Assembly (NCBI RefSeq): GCF_000024865.1
Contig: NC_013595.1
Location: forward strand, 434,001-498,000
DNA: 64,000 nucleotides
Origin: Streptosporangium roseum DSM 43021
Lineage (GTDB): Bacteria; Actinomycetota; Actinomycetes; Streptosporangiales; Streptosporangiaceae
Reading direction: 5' to 3'
Of this stretch, positions 33,943 through 44,486 are shown piece after piece; positions within the stretch are counted from its first letter, which is position 1; each line of letters opens with the position of its first letter. The notes below the pieces were generated by a model that was not told where the DNA came from, did not search any database, and worked only from the letters and a program-made list of their open reading frames with translations. A program made the translations under genes and the position numbers.

Positions 33943-34731
33943 ATGAGCGGCCTGCGGATCCCCCTCGACGGGCCCGACGGGTCCGGTACGGATCACGCGC
34001 TCAGCCTTCTCGCCCCGAACCCGTCCCCGATGACCCTGGACGGCACCAACACCTGGGTGATCGGCCGGGGAGAGGAGGTGCTCGTCGTCGACCCGGGGCC
34101 GGACGACGGGCCGCATCTGCGGCGGGTCGCCGACCGTCTCCGCGGGCGCAGGGTGACGACGATCCTGCTCACTCACGGGCACCACGACCACAGCGGCGGC
34201 GCGAAGGGGTTCGCCGAGCTGGTCCGCGCGCCCGTCAGGGCCCTGGACCCCGGTCACCGGCTCGGCGACGAGGGCCTCGCCGACGGCGACGTGCTCACCG
34301 TGGGCGGCCTGGAGCTCCACGTCGTGGGCACCCCCGGCCATTCGTTCGACTCGCTCTGTTTCTGGCTGCCGGAGGACCGGGCGATGCTGACCGGCGACAC
34401 CGTGCTCGGCCGGGGCACCACCGTCATCGCCCCGGACGGCGACCTCGCCGACTATCTGCGCTCCCTGGACCGGCTCCGTGCGACGGCCGAGCGGGTCGGA
34501 GCCGAGGCGCTGCTCCCCGGCCACGGCCCGGTGCTGCCCGACCCGATCGGCGCGCTGGACGGCTACATCGCCCACCGGAGGCAGCGGCTCGACCAGATCC
34601 GGAGCGCGCGTGAGCAGGGCGCGAGGACGCCGGCGGAGATCGTCGAGATCGTCTACGCGGACGTCGACAGGTCGCTGTGGCCCGCCGCGGAGATGTCGGT
34701 CCGCGCCCAGCTCGCCTATCTCGACGGCTAG
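33943..34731 (+). CDS. Metallo-beta-lactamase-fold hydrolase
   Basis: A 262-aa MBL-fold protein: TNTWVIG, VVDPGPDDGPH, the metal-binding motif THGHHDHSGG, HVVGTPGHSFDS, LTGDTVLGRG and LPGHGPV, all metal ligands present. It resembles Rv3677c (hydroxyacylglutathione-hydrolase/RNase-like). The start region is duplicated: GGGGGCCGGATGAGCGGCC occurs twice, so an upstream ATG (33923) opens a 7-codon ORF whose TGA overlaps ATG 33943. Translation may therefore be coupled to this tiny ORF. Confidence 0.9.
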   Translation: MSGLRIPLDGPDGSGTDHALSLLAPNPSPMTLDGTNTWVIGRGEEVLVVDPGPDDGPHLRRVADRLRGRRVTTILLTHGHHDHSGGAKGFAELVRAPVRALDPGHRLGDEGLADGDVLTVGGLELHVVGTPGHSFDSLCFWLPEDRAMLTGDTVLGRGTTVIAPDGDLADYLRSLDRLRATAERVGAEALLPGHGPVLPDPIGALDGYIAHRRQRLDQIRSAREQGARTPAEIVEIVYADVDRSLWPAAEMSVRAQLAYLDG

Positions 34732-34759
34732 GTCCGCGCCCGGCCCGCCGGGACGCTCC

Positions 34760-35440
34760 TCAGCGTGAGCGGTTGTGCAGCCGCTCCAGGTCCATGATGA
34801 CCACGGCCTTGGCCTCGATGCGCAGCCAGCCGCGCTGGGCGAAGTCGGCCAGTGCCTTGTTCACGGTCTCGCGGGAGGCGCCGACCAGCTGGGCCAGCTC
34901 CTCCTGGGTGAGGTCGTGGTGGACCCGGACGCCGTCGTCGATCCGCTGGCCGAAGCGCTCGGCCAGGTCGAGCAGGGCTTTGGCGACCCGCCCGGGGACG
35001 TCGGTGAAGACCAGGTCGGCCAGCACGTCGTTGGTACGGCGCAGCCGCTGGGCCAGGGCGCGCAGCAGGTGCAGGGCGACCTCGGGACGGCCGGTCAGCC
35101 AGGGGCGCAGGTCGTCGTGGCCGAGACCGGCCAGGCGGACGTCGGTCAGCGCGGTGGCGGAGGCCGTACGGGGGCGGGGGTCGAACAGTGACAGCTCGCC
35201 GAACATCTCGCCCGGACCGAGCACGCTGAGCAGGTTCTCCCGGCCGTCGGGCGCGGTCCTGGACAGTTTGATCTTGCCTTCGAGCACCACGTAGAGGCGG
35301 TCGCCGGTCTCGTTCTCGCTGAACAGCGTCTGTCCCTTGGACAGCTCGACCTCCGAGACACTCGTGCGCAGCGCGGCGGCGCCCTCGCGGTCGAGCGCCG
35401 AGAACAGAGGGGCCTTGCCCAGCACGTCGTCGGTGTTCAC
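34760..35440 (-). CDS. crp: Crp/Fnr-family regulator Crp
   Basis: A 226-aa cAMP-receptor-type regulator: cyclic-nucleotide domain with FGELSLFDPRPRTASATA and a C-terminal helix-turn-helix LTQEELAQLVGASRETVNKA. Both are nearly identical in pattern to mycobacterial and Streptomyces Crp. GTG 35440 was chosen since AGGAGG lies 5 nt upstream; the frame has 8 more codons. TGTGACCTATCCCACC (35473-35488) in the short divergent gap to nth is a partial TGTGA-N6-TCACA site, so autoregulation is possible. Crp is a central regulator of growth and development. Confidence 0.93.
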   Translation of the reverse strand: MNTDDVLGKAPLFSALDREGAAALRTSVSEVELSKGQTLFSENETGDRLYVVLEGKIKLSRTAPDGRENLLSVLGPGEMFGELSLFDPRPRTASATALTDVRLAGLGHDDLRPWLTGRPEVALHLLRALAQRLRRTNDVLADLVFTDVPGRVAKALLDLAERFGQRIDDGVRVHHDLTQEELAQLVGASRETVNKALADFAQRGWLRIEAKAVVIMDLERLHNRSR

Positions 35441-35515
35441 AGTGCCTCCTGTTTCACGGCTCACGCAGTCATTGTGACCTATCCCACCGAGCAGCTCTCA
35501 AGGGGGCCATACGCG

Positions 35516-35527
35516 TAGGCTGTGCAG
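35516..35527 (+). promoter_or_regulatory. Leaderless promoter -10 of nth
   Basis: TAGGCT (35516-35521), a good HrdB-type -10, ends 6 nt before GTG 35528. Transcription should start at or next to the start codon. Confidence 0.55.
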
Positions 35528-36247
35528 GTGCCTCGCAACGTCGGTCGTGCTGGTGAATCCCCGCTTGCCCTGGTCCGTCGCGCTCGGCGGATGGATCGCA
35601 TCCTGGCGGAAACCTACCCAGATGCGCACTGCGAACTCGACTTCCGCAACCCCCTGGAGCTGCTGGTCGCGACGATCTTATCTGCGCAGTGTACGGACAA
35701 AAGAGTCAACATGGTTACTCCAACGCTTTTTGCGAAATATCGGACAGCGGAGGATTACGCCGGGGCCGACCGGGCCGAGGTGGAGGACATCATCCGGTCC
35801 ACGGGGTTCTTCCGGGCCAAGACCAACAGCATCGTCGGCATGGCCCAGGCCCTGTGCGACCGCTACGGCGGAGAGGTCCCCGGCAAGCTCAAAGACCTGG
35901 TCACCCTGCCGGGCGTCGGCCGTAAGACCGCCAACGTGGTGCTCGGCAACGCCTTCGGGGTCCCCGGCATCACCGTGGACACCCACTTCCAGCGGCTCGT
36001 CCACCGGTTCCACTGGACGGAGGAGACCGACCCGGTCAAGATCGAACACATCGTCGCGGGGCTCATCCCGAAACGCGACTGGACGATGATGTCCCACCGC
36101 CTGATCTGGCACGGCCGCCGCATGTGCCACGCCCGCACGCCCGCCTGCGGCGTGTGCCCGCTCGCCGCGCTCTGCCCTTCGTACGGCATCGGCCCCGTCG
36201 CCCCCGCCCAGGCCGCCAAACTGGTACGCCCCGGCCCCTTCTCGTGA
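35528..36247 (+). CDS. nth: Endonuclease III
   Basis: A 239-aa base-excision-repair glycosylase/AP lyase. Helix-hairpin-helix LPGVGRKTANVVLG carries the catalytic Lys133, and Asp151 lies in ITVDTHFQR. The C-terminal [4Fe-4S] loop is CHARTPACGVCPLAALC (C-x6-C-x2-C-x5-C). It removes oxidised pyrimidines from DNA. GTG 35528 sits 6 nt after a -10 element, favouring a leaderless start; GTG 35522 is the alternative. It is divergent from crp, as in M. tuberculosis. Confidence 0.94.
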   Translation: MPRNVGRAGESPLALVRRARRMDRILAETYPDAHCELDFRNPLELLVATILSAQCTDKRVNMVTPTLFAKYRTAEDYAGADRAEVEDIIRSTGFFRAKTNSIVGMAQALCDRYGGEVPGKLKDLVTLPGVGRKTANVVLGNAFGVPGITVDTHFQRLVHRFHWTEETDPVKIEHIVAGLIPKRDWTMMSHRLIWHGRRMCHARTPACGVCPLAALCPSYGIGPVAPAQAAKLVRPGPFS

Positions 36248-36311
36248 CCGGCTCCCGATGACCGGGAAGCACGGGACGGGGCACCGTGTTGCAGAGACCG
36301 GAGGTGTGCCC

Positions 36312-36953
36312 GTGGAAGTGCCCGGATGGTTGGAGACGCTGGCCGAACGGGTCGCGAGGACACCGGTGCCCCCGCCGCTGCGCCCACCGGGTTCGGGCGG
36401 CCGGCCGGCGGCGGTGCTGATGCTGTTCGGAGAGGGGCCGCTCGGCCCCGACGTGCTGCTGATCCAGCGCAGCTCACGCGGGCGCCGGCACGCGGGGCAG
36501 CCCGCCTTCCCCGGCGGCGGCGTGGATCCCGAGGACGGCGGCCCGATCCCCGCCGCGCTGCGCGAGGCGCGGGAGGAGACCGGTCTCGATCCGGCCGGTG
36601 TCCAGGTGGTCGGCACGATGCCCGAGCTGTACGTCTGGCGCAGCGACAACCGGGTCACCCCGGTGCTGGGCTGGTGGCACACGCCCAGCGTGGTGCACGC
36701 GGCCTCGCCCGACGAGGTGGAGGCGGTGGAGCGCGTCCCGATCTCCGAGCTCGTCGATCCCGCCAACCGGCTCAGGCTGCGCCACCCGAAAGGCCCGTCC
36801 GGCCCGGCGTTCCGGGTGCGCGGGCTGCTGGTGTGGGGCTTCACCGCAGGGGTGCTCGACGGGGTGCTCACCGCGTCGGGCTTCGAGCTCCCCTGGGACC
36901 GGTCACGGATCGAGGATCTGCCTCCGGACGTCCTCAACCTCGCCTCCCGTTGA
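36312..36953 (+). CDS. NUDIX hydrolase, CoA-pyrophosphatase type
   Basis: A 213-aa protein with the full NUDIX box GGGVDPEDGGPIPAALREAR followed by EETGLD. It also has the RHAGQPAFPGG motif just before it, typical of the NudL/CoA pyrophosphatase group (Rv3672c position). It probably cleaves CoA and its derivatives. GTG 36312 was chosen with CCGGAGG 7 nt upstream; ATG 36258 and GTG 36306 are in frame. Its last 51 bp overlap the end of the convergent HEAT gene. No TlpA/thioredoxin gene intervenes after nth, unlike M. tuberculosis. Confidence 0.88.
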   Translation: MEVPGWLETLAERVARTPVPPPLRPPGSGGRPAAVLMLFGEGPLGPDVLLIQRSSRGRRHAGQPAFPGGGVDPEDGGPIPAALREAREETGLDPAGVQVVGTMPELYVWRSDNRVTPVLGWWHTPSVVHAASPDEVEAVERVPISELVDPANRLRLRHPKGPSGPAFRVRGLLVWGFTAGVLDGVLTASGFELPWDRSRIEDLPPDVLNLASR

Positions 36954-37454
36954 CAGCGCCAGGCCCAGGCGGGCCCAGTCGGCCACGTCGTGGTCGGGGT
37001 CCCTCGACAGCCGCCGCAGAGCCGCCAGGCCCATCGGGTCGGGCGGGTTGCCCATGATGTTCGGCAGCGCGTAGGCCGCGCCGTACCTGACCCTGGGGTC
37101 GGCGTGCTCGCCCAGGGCGATCACCGACGGCAGCGCGCGGCGGTCCCTGAGATGGCCGAAGGCGATCAGCACCGAGTAGAGGACCATGCAGTCGTCCTCG
37201 CTGGTGGCCAGGTAGCGCAGCACCGGCAGGCTCCGGTCGGTGAAGCCGAGCCTGCCCAGGATGTCCACCCCGAGCATCCGCTCGGAGGCGGTCTCACCCG
37301 CGCACAGCCGCCGGGCCGCGGTGAAGGTCTCCAGATCACCTCGCGCGTGCAACACGGCGATCGCCTGCCAGCGGATCGTGCCGTCGTGGTCCTGGTCCCG
37401 CAGCGCGGTCTCGATGAGAGACTCCACGGCCGCCGACCCCCCGATCGTTGCCAT
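36903..37454 (-). CDS. HEAT-repeat protein
   Basis: A 183-aa all-helical protein with repeated HEAT-like helices (VESLIETALRDQDHD, WQAIAVLHARGDLETF, LGVDILGRLG, RALPSVIALGEHADPRVRYG, LRRLSRDPDHDVADWARLGL). HEAT proteins are binding scaffolds; the partner is unknown. Its 3' end overlaps the NUDIX gene by 51 bp on the opposite strand, and both frames look real. This is unusual but plausible for convergent genes. Confidence 0.75.
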   Translation of the reverse strand: MATIGGSAAVESLIETALRDQDHDGTIRWQAIAVLHARGDLETFTAARRLCAGETASERMLGVDILGRLGFTDRSLPVLRYLATSEDDCMVLYSVLIAFGHLRDRRALPSVIALGEHADPRVRYGAAYALPNIMGNPPDPMGLAALRRLSRDPDHDVADWARLGLALSTGGEVEDVRRQILDP

Positions 37455-37526
37455 ATGACCACGATAACCGCATGGACCTACACGAAGGGGTGCACGCGCG
37501 GGGCGGCGGCTGGATACCGTAAAGGG

Positions 37527-38726
37527 GTGAGCGGTGATCTACTCGATCTCATCCTGATCGCCCTGATGGTGGCCTTCGCGGTGTCGGGATACCGCCAGGG
37601 GTTCATCATCGGGGCCCTGAGCTTTGTCGGATTCGTCGGTGGTGGGCTGCTGGGCATCTTCATCGCCCCGCCGATCGCCGGCGCTTTCGTCGACGGCGAG
37701 ACCGAGCGGGCGCTGCTCGCCATCGTCATCGTCTTCCTGACCGCGACGATCGGGCAGTTCGCGTCCTCGACCATCGGCGCGGTGGTCCGCAGCCACGTCA
37801 CCTGGGAGCCCGCCAAGGTGGTCGACGCGGTCGGCGGCACCTTCGCCAGCGCGTTCTCGGTGCTGATCATCGCCTGGCTGATCGGCTCGCTGATCTCCTC
37901 CTCCCAGTTCACCCTGCTGAGCGAGCAGGTCAACAAGTCACTGCTGATCAGCACCGTCGACCAGGCGATGCCGAAGGCGGCCAAGGACTTCCAGAAGCCC
38001 TTCAAGGACTTCATCGACACCTCCGGCTTCCCCAAGGTGTTCGACGCCATAGGGGCCGGCCAGCTCGTCGAGGTCGAGCCGCCCGACAAGAGCGTGCCCA
38101 AGGGGGCGCAGCTCTCACGGGCCCGCCGGGGCATCGTCAAGGTCCAGGGCGTCGCCTCCAGCTGCCGCCGGCACATCGAGGGCACCGGCTTCGTCTACTC
38201 CCAGAACAAGATCATGACGAACGCCCACGTGGTCGCGGGTGTCGACCAGGAGCTGCAGGTCACCGACTACCTCAACAACGCCCACGCGGCCAAGGTCGTG
38301 CTCTACAACCCCGACAGGGACATCGCGATCCTCCACGTCCCCGGACTGAACATGCCGATCCTGCGCTTCGACGGCACCGCCAAGAAGGGCGACGACGCCA
38401 TCGTCGCCGGCTTCCCGCACGGCGAGGGCTTCACCATGAACGCGGCCCGCATCCGGGTGCAGCAGAAGGCCAGGGGGCTCAACATCTACGAGCGCAAGAC
38501 CGTCGTCCGCGACGTCTACGCCATCCGCGGCCTGGTCCGGCAGGGCAACTCCGGCGGGCCGCTGCTCACCCCCGACGGCCGGGTCTACGGGGTCGTCTTC
38601 GCGGCCGCGCTCGACCAGCAGGAGACCGGCTACGTCCTGACGGCGGCCGAGGTGTCACCGGACGCCGAAGACGGCTCCAAGCTGTTCAACCGGGTCGACA
38701 CCCAGGAGTGCGACCAGAACAGCTAG
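37527..38726 (+). CDS. marP: Membrane serine protease MarP
   Basis: A 399-aa protein: an N-terminal CvpA-like membrane domain with four spans (LLDLILIALMVAFAVSGYRQ, LSFVGFVGGGLLGIFIA, LLAIVIVFLTATIGQF, AFSVLIIAWLIGSL) and a periplasm-side trypsin-like protease domain. The triad is His234 (TNAHVV), Asp265 (DRDIAIL) and Ser342 (QGNSGGP), close to Rv3671c. It supports acid and oxidative resistance in mycobacteria by processing a cell-wall hydrolase. TACCGT at 37515-37520 is 7 nt before GTG 37527, suggesting a leaderless start. Its stop overlaps the convergent DUF309 gene. Confidence 0.92.
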   Translation: MSGDLLDLILIALMVAFAVSGYRQGFIIGALSFVGFVGGGLLGIFIAPPIAGAFVDGETERALLAIVIVFLTATIGQFASSTIGAVVRSHVTWEPAKVVDAVGGTFASAFSVLIIAWLIGSLISSSQFTLLSEQVNKSLLISTVDQAMPKAAKDFQKPFKDFIDTSGFPKVFDAIGAGQLVEVEPPDKSVPKGAQLSRARRGIVKVQGVASSCRRHIEGTGFVYSQNKIMTNAHVVAGVDQELQVTDYLNNAHAAKVVLYNPDRDIAILHVPGLNMPILRFDGTAKKGDDAIVAGFPHGEGFTMNAARIRVQQKARGLNIYERKTVVRDVYAIRGLVRQGNSGGPLLTPDGRVYGVVFAAALDQQETGYVLTAAEVSPDAEDGSKLFNRVDTQECDQNS

Positions 38727-39172
38727 AGCAGGCCCCTGATCGCGGCGATGGCCGCCCCGGGGTCGGGGTCGCCCGCCCCGCCCAGCTCCCGGGCGGTCAG
38801 GGCGATCTCCTCGTACGGCGGGCCGTACCGGCTGATCCTGCCGGCGCCCCGGGCGAACAGCGCCGCAGCCCCGCGCCGGTTGCCCCGCTGCAGGTGGGTG
38901 AGGCCGACGCAGATCTGCGCCAGCCCCTGCCAGAGCTCCCGCTCCTCCTCCGGAGCGGTCTTCCACCGGCCCTCCAGCACCTCATGGGCGTGGAACGGCC
39001 GGCTCTCGCCGAGCAGCCGTCGCGCCTCGGCGAGGGCCTCCTCCGCGCTCGGCGCGTAGTCGTCCGGGACGCGCTCCACGCCCTCCGCCCCGTGGGGCAG
39101 CGGCCGTCCGAACGCGTCCCGAGGACGCTGGTTACGGGGCCTTCCGTCCGGATCCCGGTCTCTCGCGGTCAT
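38723..39172 (-). CDS. DUF309 protein
   Basis: A 149-aa helical protein with the DUF309 signature FHAHEVLEGRWKTAPEEER and GLAQICVGLTHLQRGN. The first ~30 residues (RDRDPDGRPRNQRPRD) are charged. Family function unknown. Its 3' end overlaps marP by 4 bp (convergent). The first ten codons lie inside the last unit of a 44-bp tandem repeat, so the start region has been copied three more times upstream. Confidence 0.75.
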   Translation of the reverse strand: MTARDRDPDGRPRNQRPRDAFGRPLPHGAEGVERVPDDYAPSAEEALAEARRLLGESRPFHAHEVLEGRWKTAPEEERELWQGLAQICVGLTHLQRGNRRGAAALFARGAGRISRYGPPYEEIALTARELGGAGDPDPGAAIAAIRGLL

Positions 39173-39304
39173 GGGCTGTGAACATCTCCGTCCGGATCCC
39201 GGTCTTTCGTGGTCATGGGCTGTGGACCCCTCCGTCCGGATCCCGGTCTTTCGTGGTCATGGGCTGTGAACGCCTCCGTCCGGATCCCGGTCCCCCGCGG
39301 TCAT
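39143..39304. repeat. 44-bp tandem repeat over the DUF309 start
   Basis: Units begin at 39143, 39187, 39231 and 39275 with core TCCGTCCGGATCCCGGTC then TTTCGTGGTCATGGGCTGTG. The fourth unit is cut short at 39304, within the stop codon of the EphE-like gene. Read on the minus strand each unit starts with the DUF309 opening codons (ATGACC...GACCGGGATCCGGACGG). Confidence 0.9.
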
Positions 39305-40224
39305 CGGTCGGGCTCCGGGTCGGACAGCCAGCCGATGAGCTCGGCGTCGAACTCCTCCGGGCGCTCCTCGTGCGGGAAGTGGCCTGCGCCCTCGATCAGC
39401 CGCCACCGGTAGGGGGCGGCCACATAGCGGCCGGAGCCCTGGGCGGTGCGGGGCAGGACGTGCCTGTCGAGCGCGCCGTGCAACTGCAGCGTGGGCGCGT
39501 CGATCTCGCTCCGCATCCTCCTGGCGTAGCGCAGCCCGTCGGGACGGAGCTGGGAGCGGGCGAACCAGCGGTGATACTCCAGCGCGCAGTGGGAGACGGT
39601 GGGGATGCGGAAGACGTCACGATAGGTCTTCGCCACCTCCTCCTCCGGCCAGCTCGGCCCGGACCACCGATCCAGCAGCCGTCCCACCATCGCGCCGTCG
39701 TTGGCGGTCAGGCGGCGTTCGGGCAGGAACGGCAACTGGAACCCCAGGGCGTAGGAACTCGCCCTGAGCTGACCGAACGGGTCGCCGAACAGCGCGGAGC
39801 GGAGCCTGAGCGGATGCGGCGCCGAGACCGGGACCAGCCGCAGGACCGCCTTGGGGTCCAGCACGGACATCGTCCAGGCCAGCAGCCCGCCCCAGTCGTG
39901 GCCGACGACGATCGCACCGGTCTCGCCCAGCGCCCGGATCAGCCCGGCCGCGTCACCGGCCAGGGTGGGCAGGTCGTAGCCGCGCGGAGGCTTGTCGCTG
40001 GCGCCGTAGCCCCGCAGGTCGACGGCGACGGCGCGGTAGCCCGCGGCGGGCAGGGAGACGAGCTGGTTGCGCCAGCTCCACCAGAACTGCGGGAACCCGT
40101 GCAGCAGCAGCACCAGAGGGCCCTTCCCCGCTTCCACGATGTGGAAGCGGGTGCCGCCGGCGTGCACCGCGCGGTGGGTCCACGGGCCCTCGATCCTGAC
40201 CAGGGACTCGTCGGGACGGCTCAC
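39301..40224 (-). CDS. Alpha/beta hydrolase, epoxide-hydrolase type (EphE-like)
   Basis: A 307-aa hydrolase with the oxyanion motif HGFPQFWWSWRNQL, the Asp nucleophile in VVGHDWGG, DLRGYGASDKPP and a late His (GAGHFPHEE). This is the epoxide-hydrolase type that matches EphE (Rv3670) by position between MarP and the holin-superfamily protein. Its start overlaps the downstream-strand neighbour's stop (ATGA at 40221-40224). The substrate is unknown. Confidence 0.88.
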   Translation of the reverse strand: MSRPDESLVRIEGPWTHRAVHAGGTRFHIVEAGKGPLVLLLHGFPQFWWSWRNQLVSLPAAGYRAVAVDLRGYGASDKPPRGYDLPTLAGDAAGLIRALGETGAIVVGHDWGGLLAWTMSVLDPKAVLRLVPVSAPHPLRLRSALFGDPFGQLRASSYALGFQLPFLPERRLTANDGAMVGRLLDRWSGPSWPEEEVAKTYRDVFRIPTVSHCALEYHRWFARSQLRPDGLRYARRMRSEIDAPTLQLHGALDRHVLPRTAQGSGRYVAAPYRWRLIEGAGHFPHEERPEEFDAELIGWLSDPEPDR

Positions 40225-40694
40225 TGGCCCGGACTCACCGGTTCACGATGCGAGCCGACCTGGCCCGCACCGGGGGGCGCGGGCGGCGCTGCGAGACTGA
40301 GCTCGCTCTCGCCGCTCTTGATGGTCCTGAGCGAGCGCAGGGTCCGCTTCATCCCGGTCAGGCCCTTGAGCCGCCGGACGCCGAGGAAGGCCAGCAGGCC
40401 GGCCACGATCAGGTAGAACACGGTGACGATCGTGAAGGCCAGCCACGTCCACACGCCCAGCCCGACCAGGGCGTAGGCGATGGCGAACGAGGCCAGGATC
40501 AGGCACAGGTGGGCCATGAACGCGGCGGCGCCGAAAAGCCCGGCGGCCACGCCGGCCCGTTTGGCGTCGAACTTCAGCTCGGACTTGGCCAGTTCTATCT
40601 CTGCGCGTACCAGGGTGGAGATCTGGTCGCTGGCCGCGGCGACCAGTGCGCCCAGCGACTCCTCCTGCGGTTCCGTGGGTGGATTCAGTGTCAT
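40221..40694 (-). CDS. Actinobacterial holin-superfamily (phage holin III-like) membrane protein
   Basis: A 157-aa protein with a helical N-terminus (LGALVAAASDQISTLVRAEI, ELAKSELKFDAKRAGVAAGL), then two membrane spans (FMAHLCLILASFAIAYALVG and TWLAFTIVTVFYLIVAGLLA). The C-terminal tail is charged. This is the DUF1469/holin-superfamily III pattern, matching Rv3669 beside ephE. Despite the name it is a chromosomal gene, not a phage one. It is translationally coupled to the EphE-like gene. Confidence 0.85.
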   Translation of the reverse strand: MTLNPPTEPQEESLGALVAAASDQISTLVRAEIELAKSELKFDAKRAGVAAGLFGAAAFMAHLCLILASFAIAYALVGLGVWTWLAFTIVTVFYLIVAGLLAFLGVRRLKGLTGMKRTLRSLRTIKSGESELSLAAPPAPPGAGQVGSHREPVSPGQ

Positions 40695-40720
40695 GAGCGA
40701 TCTCCTATCAAGCGCCGGTA

Positions 40721-41947
40721 TCAGACATCATCCTGCGCGCTGAGGTGGTTGCGCACGCGCACCCGGAGCAGGACCGCCGCGACGACCGAGGCCGTGAGGC
40801 TCGCCAGGAGCACCCCGGTGGTCACCGCGTCGACTCGTCCGGGATCGTCGCCGTAGGCCAGGTCACCGATGAGAAGGGAAACGGTGAACCCGATCCCGGC
40901 CAGAATCGACACGGCGGCCATGTCCCGCCAGTGCAGTTCATCCGACAGTTTCGCCAAGCCGAGCCGTACGGCCAGCCACGCCCCGCCGAAGACGCCCAGG
41001 AACTTACCGACGACCAGGCCGGCGATCACCCCGAGCACCACCCGGTCGGTGGCCATCGCGCCGAGACTCCCCGCGCTGAGCACGACCCCCGCGGACACGA
41101 AGGCGAACACGGGCACCGCGAAGCCCGCCGAGAAGGGGCGGATGTAGTGGTCGGCCAGTTCGGCGGGGGAGCTCTCCTCGCCTGGGCCGCTGTGCACGCG
41201 GGTCATCAGGCCGAGGGCTACCCCGGCGACGGTCGCGTGAACACCGCTGATCTCCACGAGATACCACGCCAGGAGGGCGAGCGGCAGGTAGATCCAGAGG
41301 CCGCGGACCCGCCTGGCCTGCAGCAGGCCGTACAGGGCGATGACCGCCACCCCGGCCAGCAGCGCCAGGAGATTCAGGTTCCGGGTGAAGAAGACGGCGA
41401 TGACGGTGATCGCGCCGAGGTCGTCCACCACGGCGCTGGTCAGCAGGAACGCCCGCAGCGCTGCGGGCAGCGCGCTGGCCGTCACGGCCAGTACGGCCAG
41501 GGCGAAGGCGATGTCGGTGGCCGTGGGGATGGCCCAGCCGCGGCCCGCCCCCGGCACGCCCCAGCTCACCACGAGATAGATCAGGGCGGGGACGACCATG
41601 CCGGCGATCGAGGCGACGATGGGCAGTGCGGCCTTACGGAGCTGGGCGAGCTCACCGTGGACGAACTCCTCCTTGACCTCGATCCCGGCGATGAAGAAGA
41701 AGACCGTGAGCAGGCCGTTCTGGACCCATTTGTAGAGTTCCATGTCGAGGTGGAGGAAGTCCGGGCCGAACCTCGCGTTGCGGAGCGCCTCGTAGGAGTC
41801 GGTGGAGACGTTGGCCCAGACCAGGGCGGCGACCGTGGCCAGCAGCATGACGACGCCGCCGACGGTCTCGGCGCGGAGTGCCTCGGCGAGCTGGCGGGCG
41901 TATCGCAGGGACGGGCGGAAAGGCCAGATTTCGACGGCGCGGCGCAT
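40721..41947 (-). CDS. nhaA: Na+/H+ antiporter NhaA
   Basis: A 408-aa antiporter with about 12 membrane spans. The paired aspartates essential for transport lie in SAVVDDLGAI, the family motif FFFIAGIEVKEEFVHGEL is present, and FAVPVFAFVSAGV and ILAGIGFTVSLLIG close the protein. It exports Na+ or Li+ for H+ and helps pH homeostasis. ATG 41947 is preceded by GGAGGTCCC. It lies between the holin-family protein and acs, a position not found in M. tuberculosis. Confidence 0.93.
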   Translation of the reverse strand: MRRAVEIWPFRPSLRYARQLAEALRAETVGGVVMLLATVAALVWANVSTDSYEALRNARFGPDFLHLDMELYKWVQNGLLTVFFFIAGIEVKEEFVHGELAQLRKAALPIVASIAGMVVPALIYLVVSWGVPGAGRGWAIPTATDIAFALAVLAVTASALPAALRAFLLTSAVVDDLGAITVIAVFFTRNLNLLALLAGVAVIALYGLLQARRVRGLWIYLPLALLAWYLVEISGVHATVAGVALGLMTRVHSGPGEESSPAELADHYIRPFSAGFAVPVFAFVSAGVVLSAGSLGAMATDRVVLGVIAGLVVGKFLGVFGGAWLAVRLGLAKLSDELHWRDMAAVSILAGIGFTVSLLIGDLAYGDDPGRVDAVTTGVLLASLTASVVAAVLLRVRVRNHLSAQDDV

Positions 41948-42126
41948 GGGACCTCCGAGAATGCAGAGAGGGACGGTCCCCCCGCTGGCCGACCAGACTT
42001 CCCGGCACACCTGATCGCCAGCCTATCGAAGTACCGCAAAAGGGATTTCCGCCGGGCTCGCAGGGCTCGGAAGCCTGCGTGATTCAGGGGCTCGCACGGC
42101 CCGGAAGCTCGTACGGTCCAACGGAA

Positions 42127-42161
42127 AAGGCGCGGCCCCCGTCACCGGGGATCCGCGCCTT
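42127..42161 (-). terminator. Terminator after acs
   Basis: AAGGCGCGG (42127-42135) pairs with CCGCGCCTT (42153-42161), with inner CCCC/GGGG pairing. It lies 23 bp beyond the acs stop on its strand. Confidence 0.75.
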
Positions 42162-42183
42162 CCGGCCGGTGCCTACGCGCCGA

Positions 42184-44169
<1,986 letters not shown>

Positions 44170-44486
44170 TACGCACTCCTTACGTACTTGCTAGACGACT
44201 GGTCGTGTCCCACTTCACCAGGCCAGAGGTCCTTGCCACAAGAGGTCTAGACAGGTCTGTACCAATCGGTGATTGGGGGCCATAGTGGCTCACAATCGTC
44301 TTAACACCCGTTAACAACTGCAGCGAAACCGTTGTGTTTTCGACACCATAGGAATGTAGGGGGCGTTATTCCACGCCCTTTAGTACGGCGGTGCGCCAGG
44401 CGGCGGTATGCGTTCGCCGAGCGGTCCGGCCCCCGTTTCAGTGGTGCGTTCGGGGCCTTGTTGACCGGCCGGTAAGGTCGGGGAGC
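44170..44486. other. Divergent intergenic region between acs and the Fic-like gene
   Basis: 317 bp without a gene. A less GC-rich part at 44190-44350 should hold the acs promoter. TAAGGT (44473-44478) precedes the Fic-like start by 8 nt and may be its -10. No clear operator was seen. Confidence 0.4.

Noticed and set aside
40221..40694. Prophage holin
   Set aside because: It is a chromosomal DUF1469-type protein in a conserved gene block (Rv3669 position), with no phage genes around.
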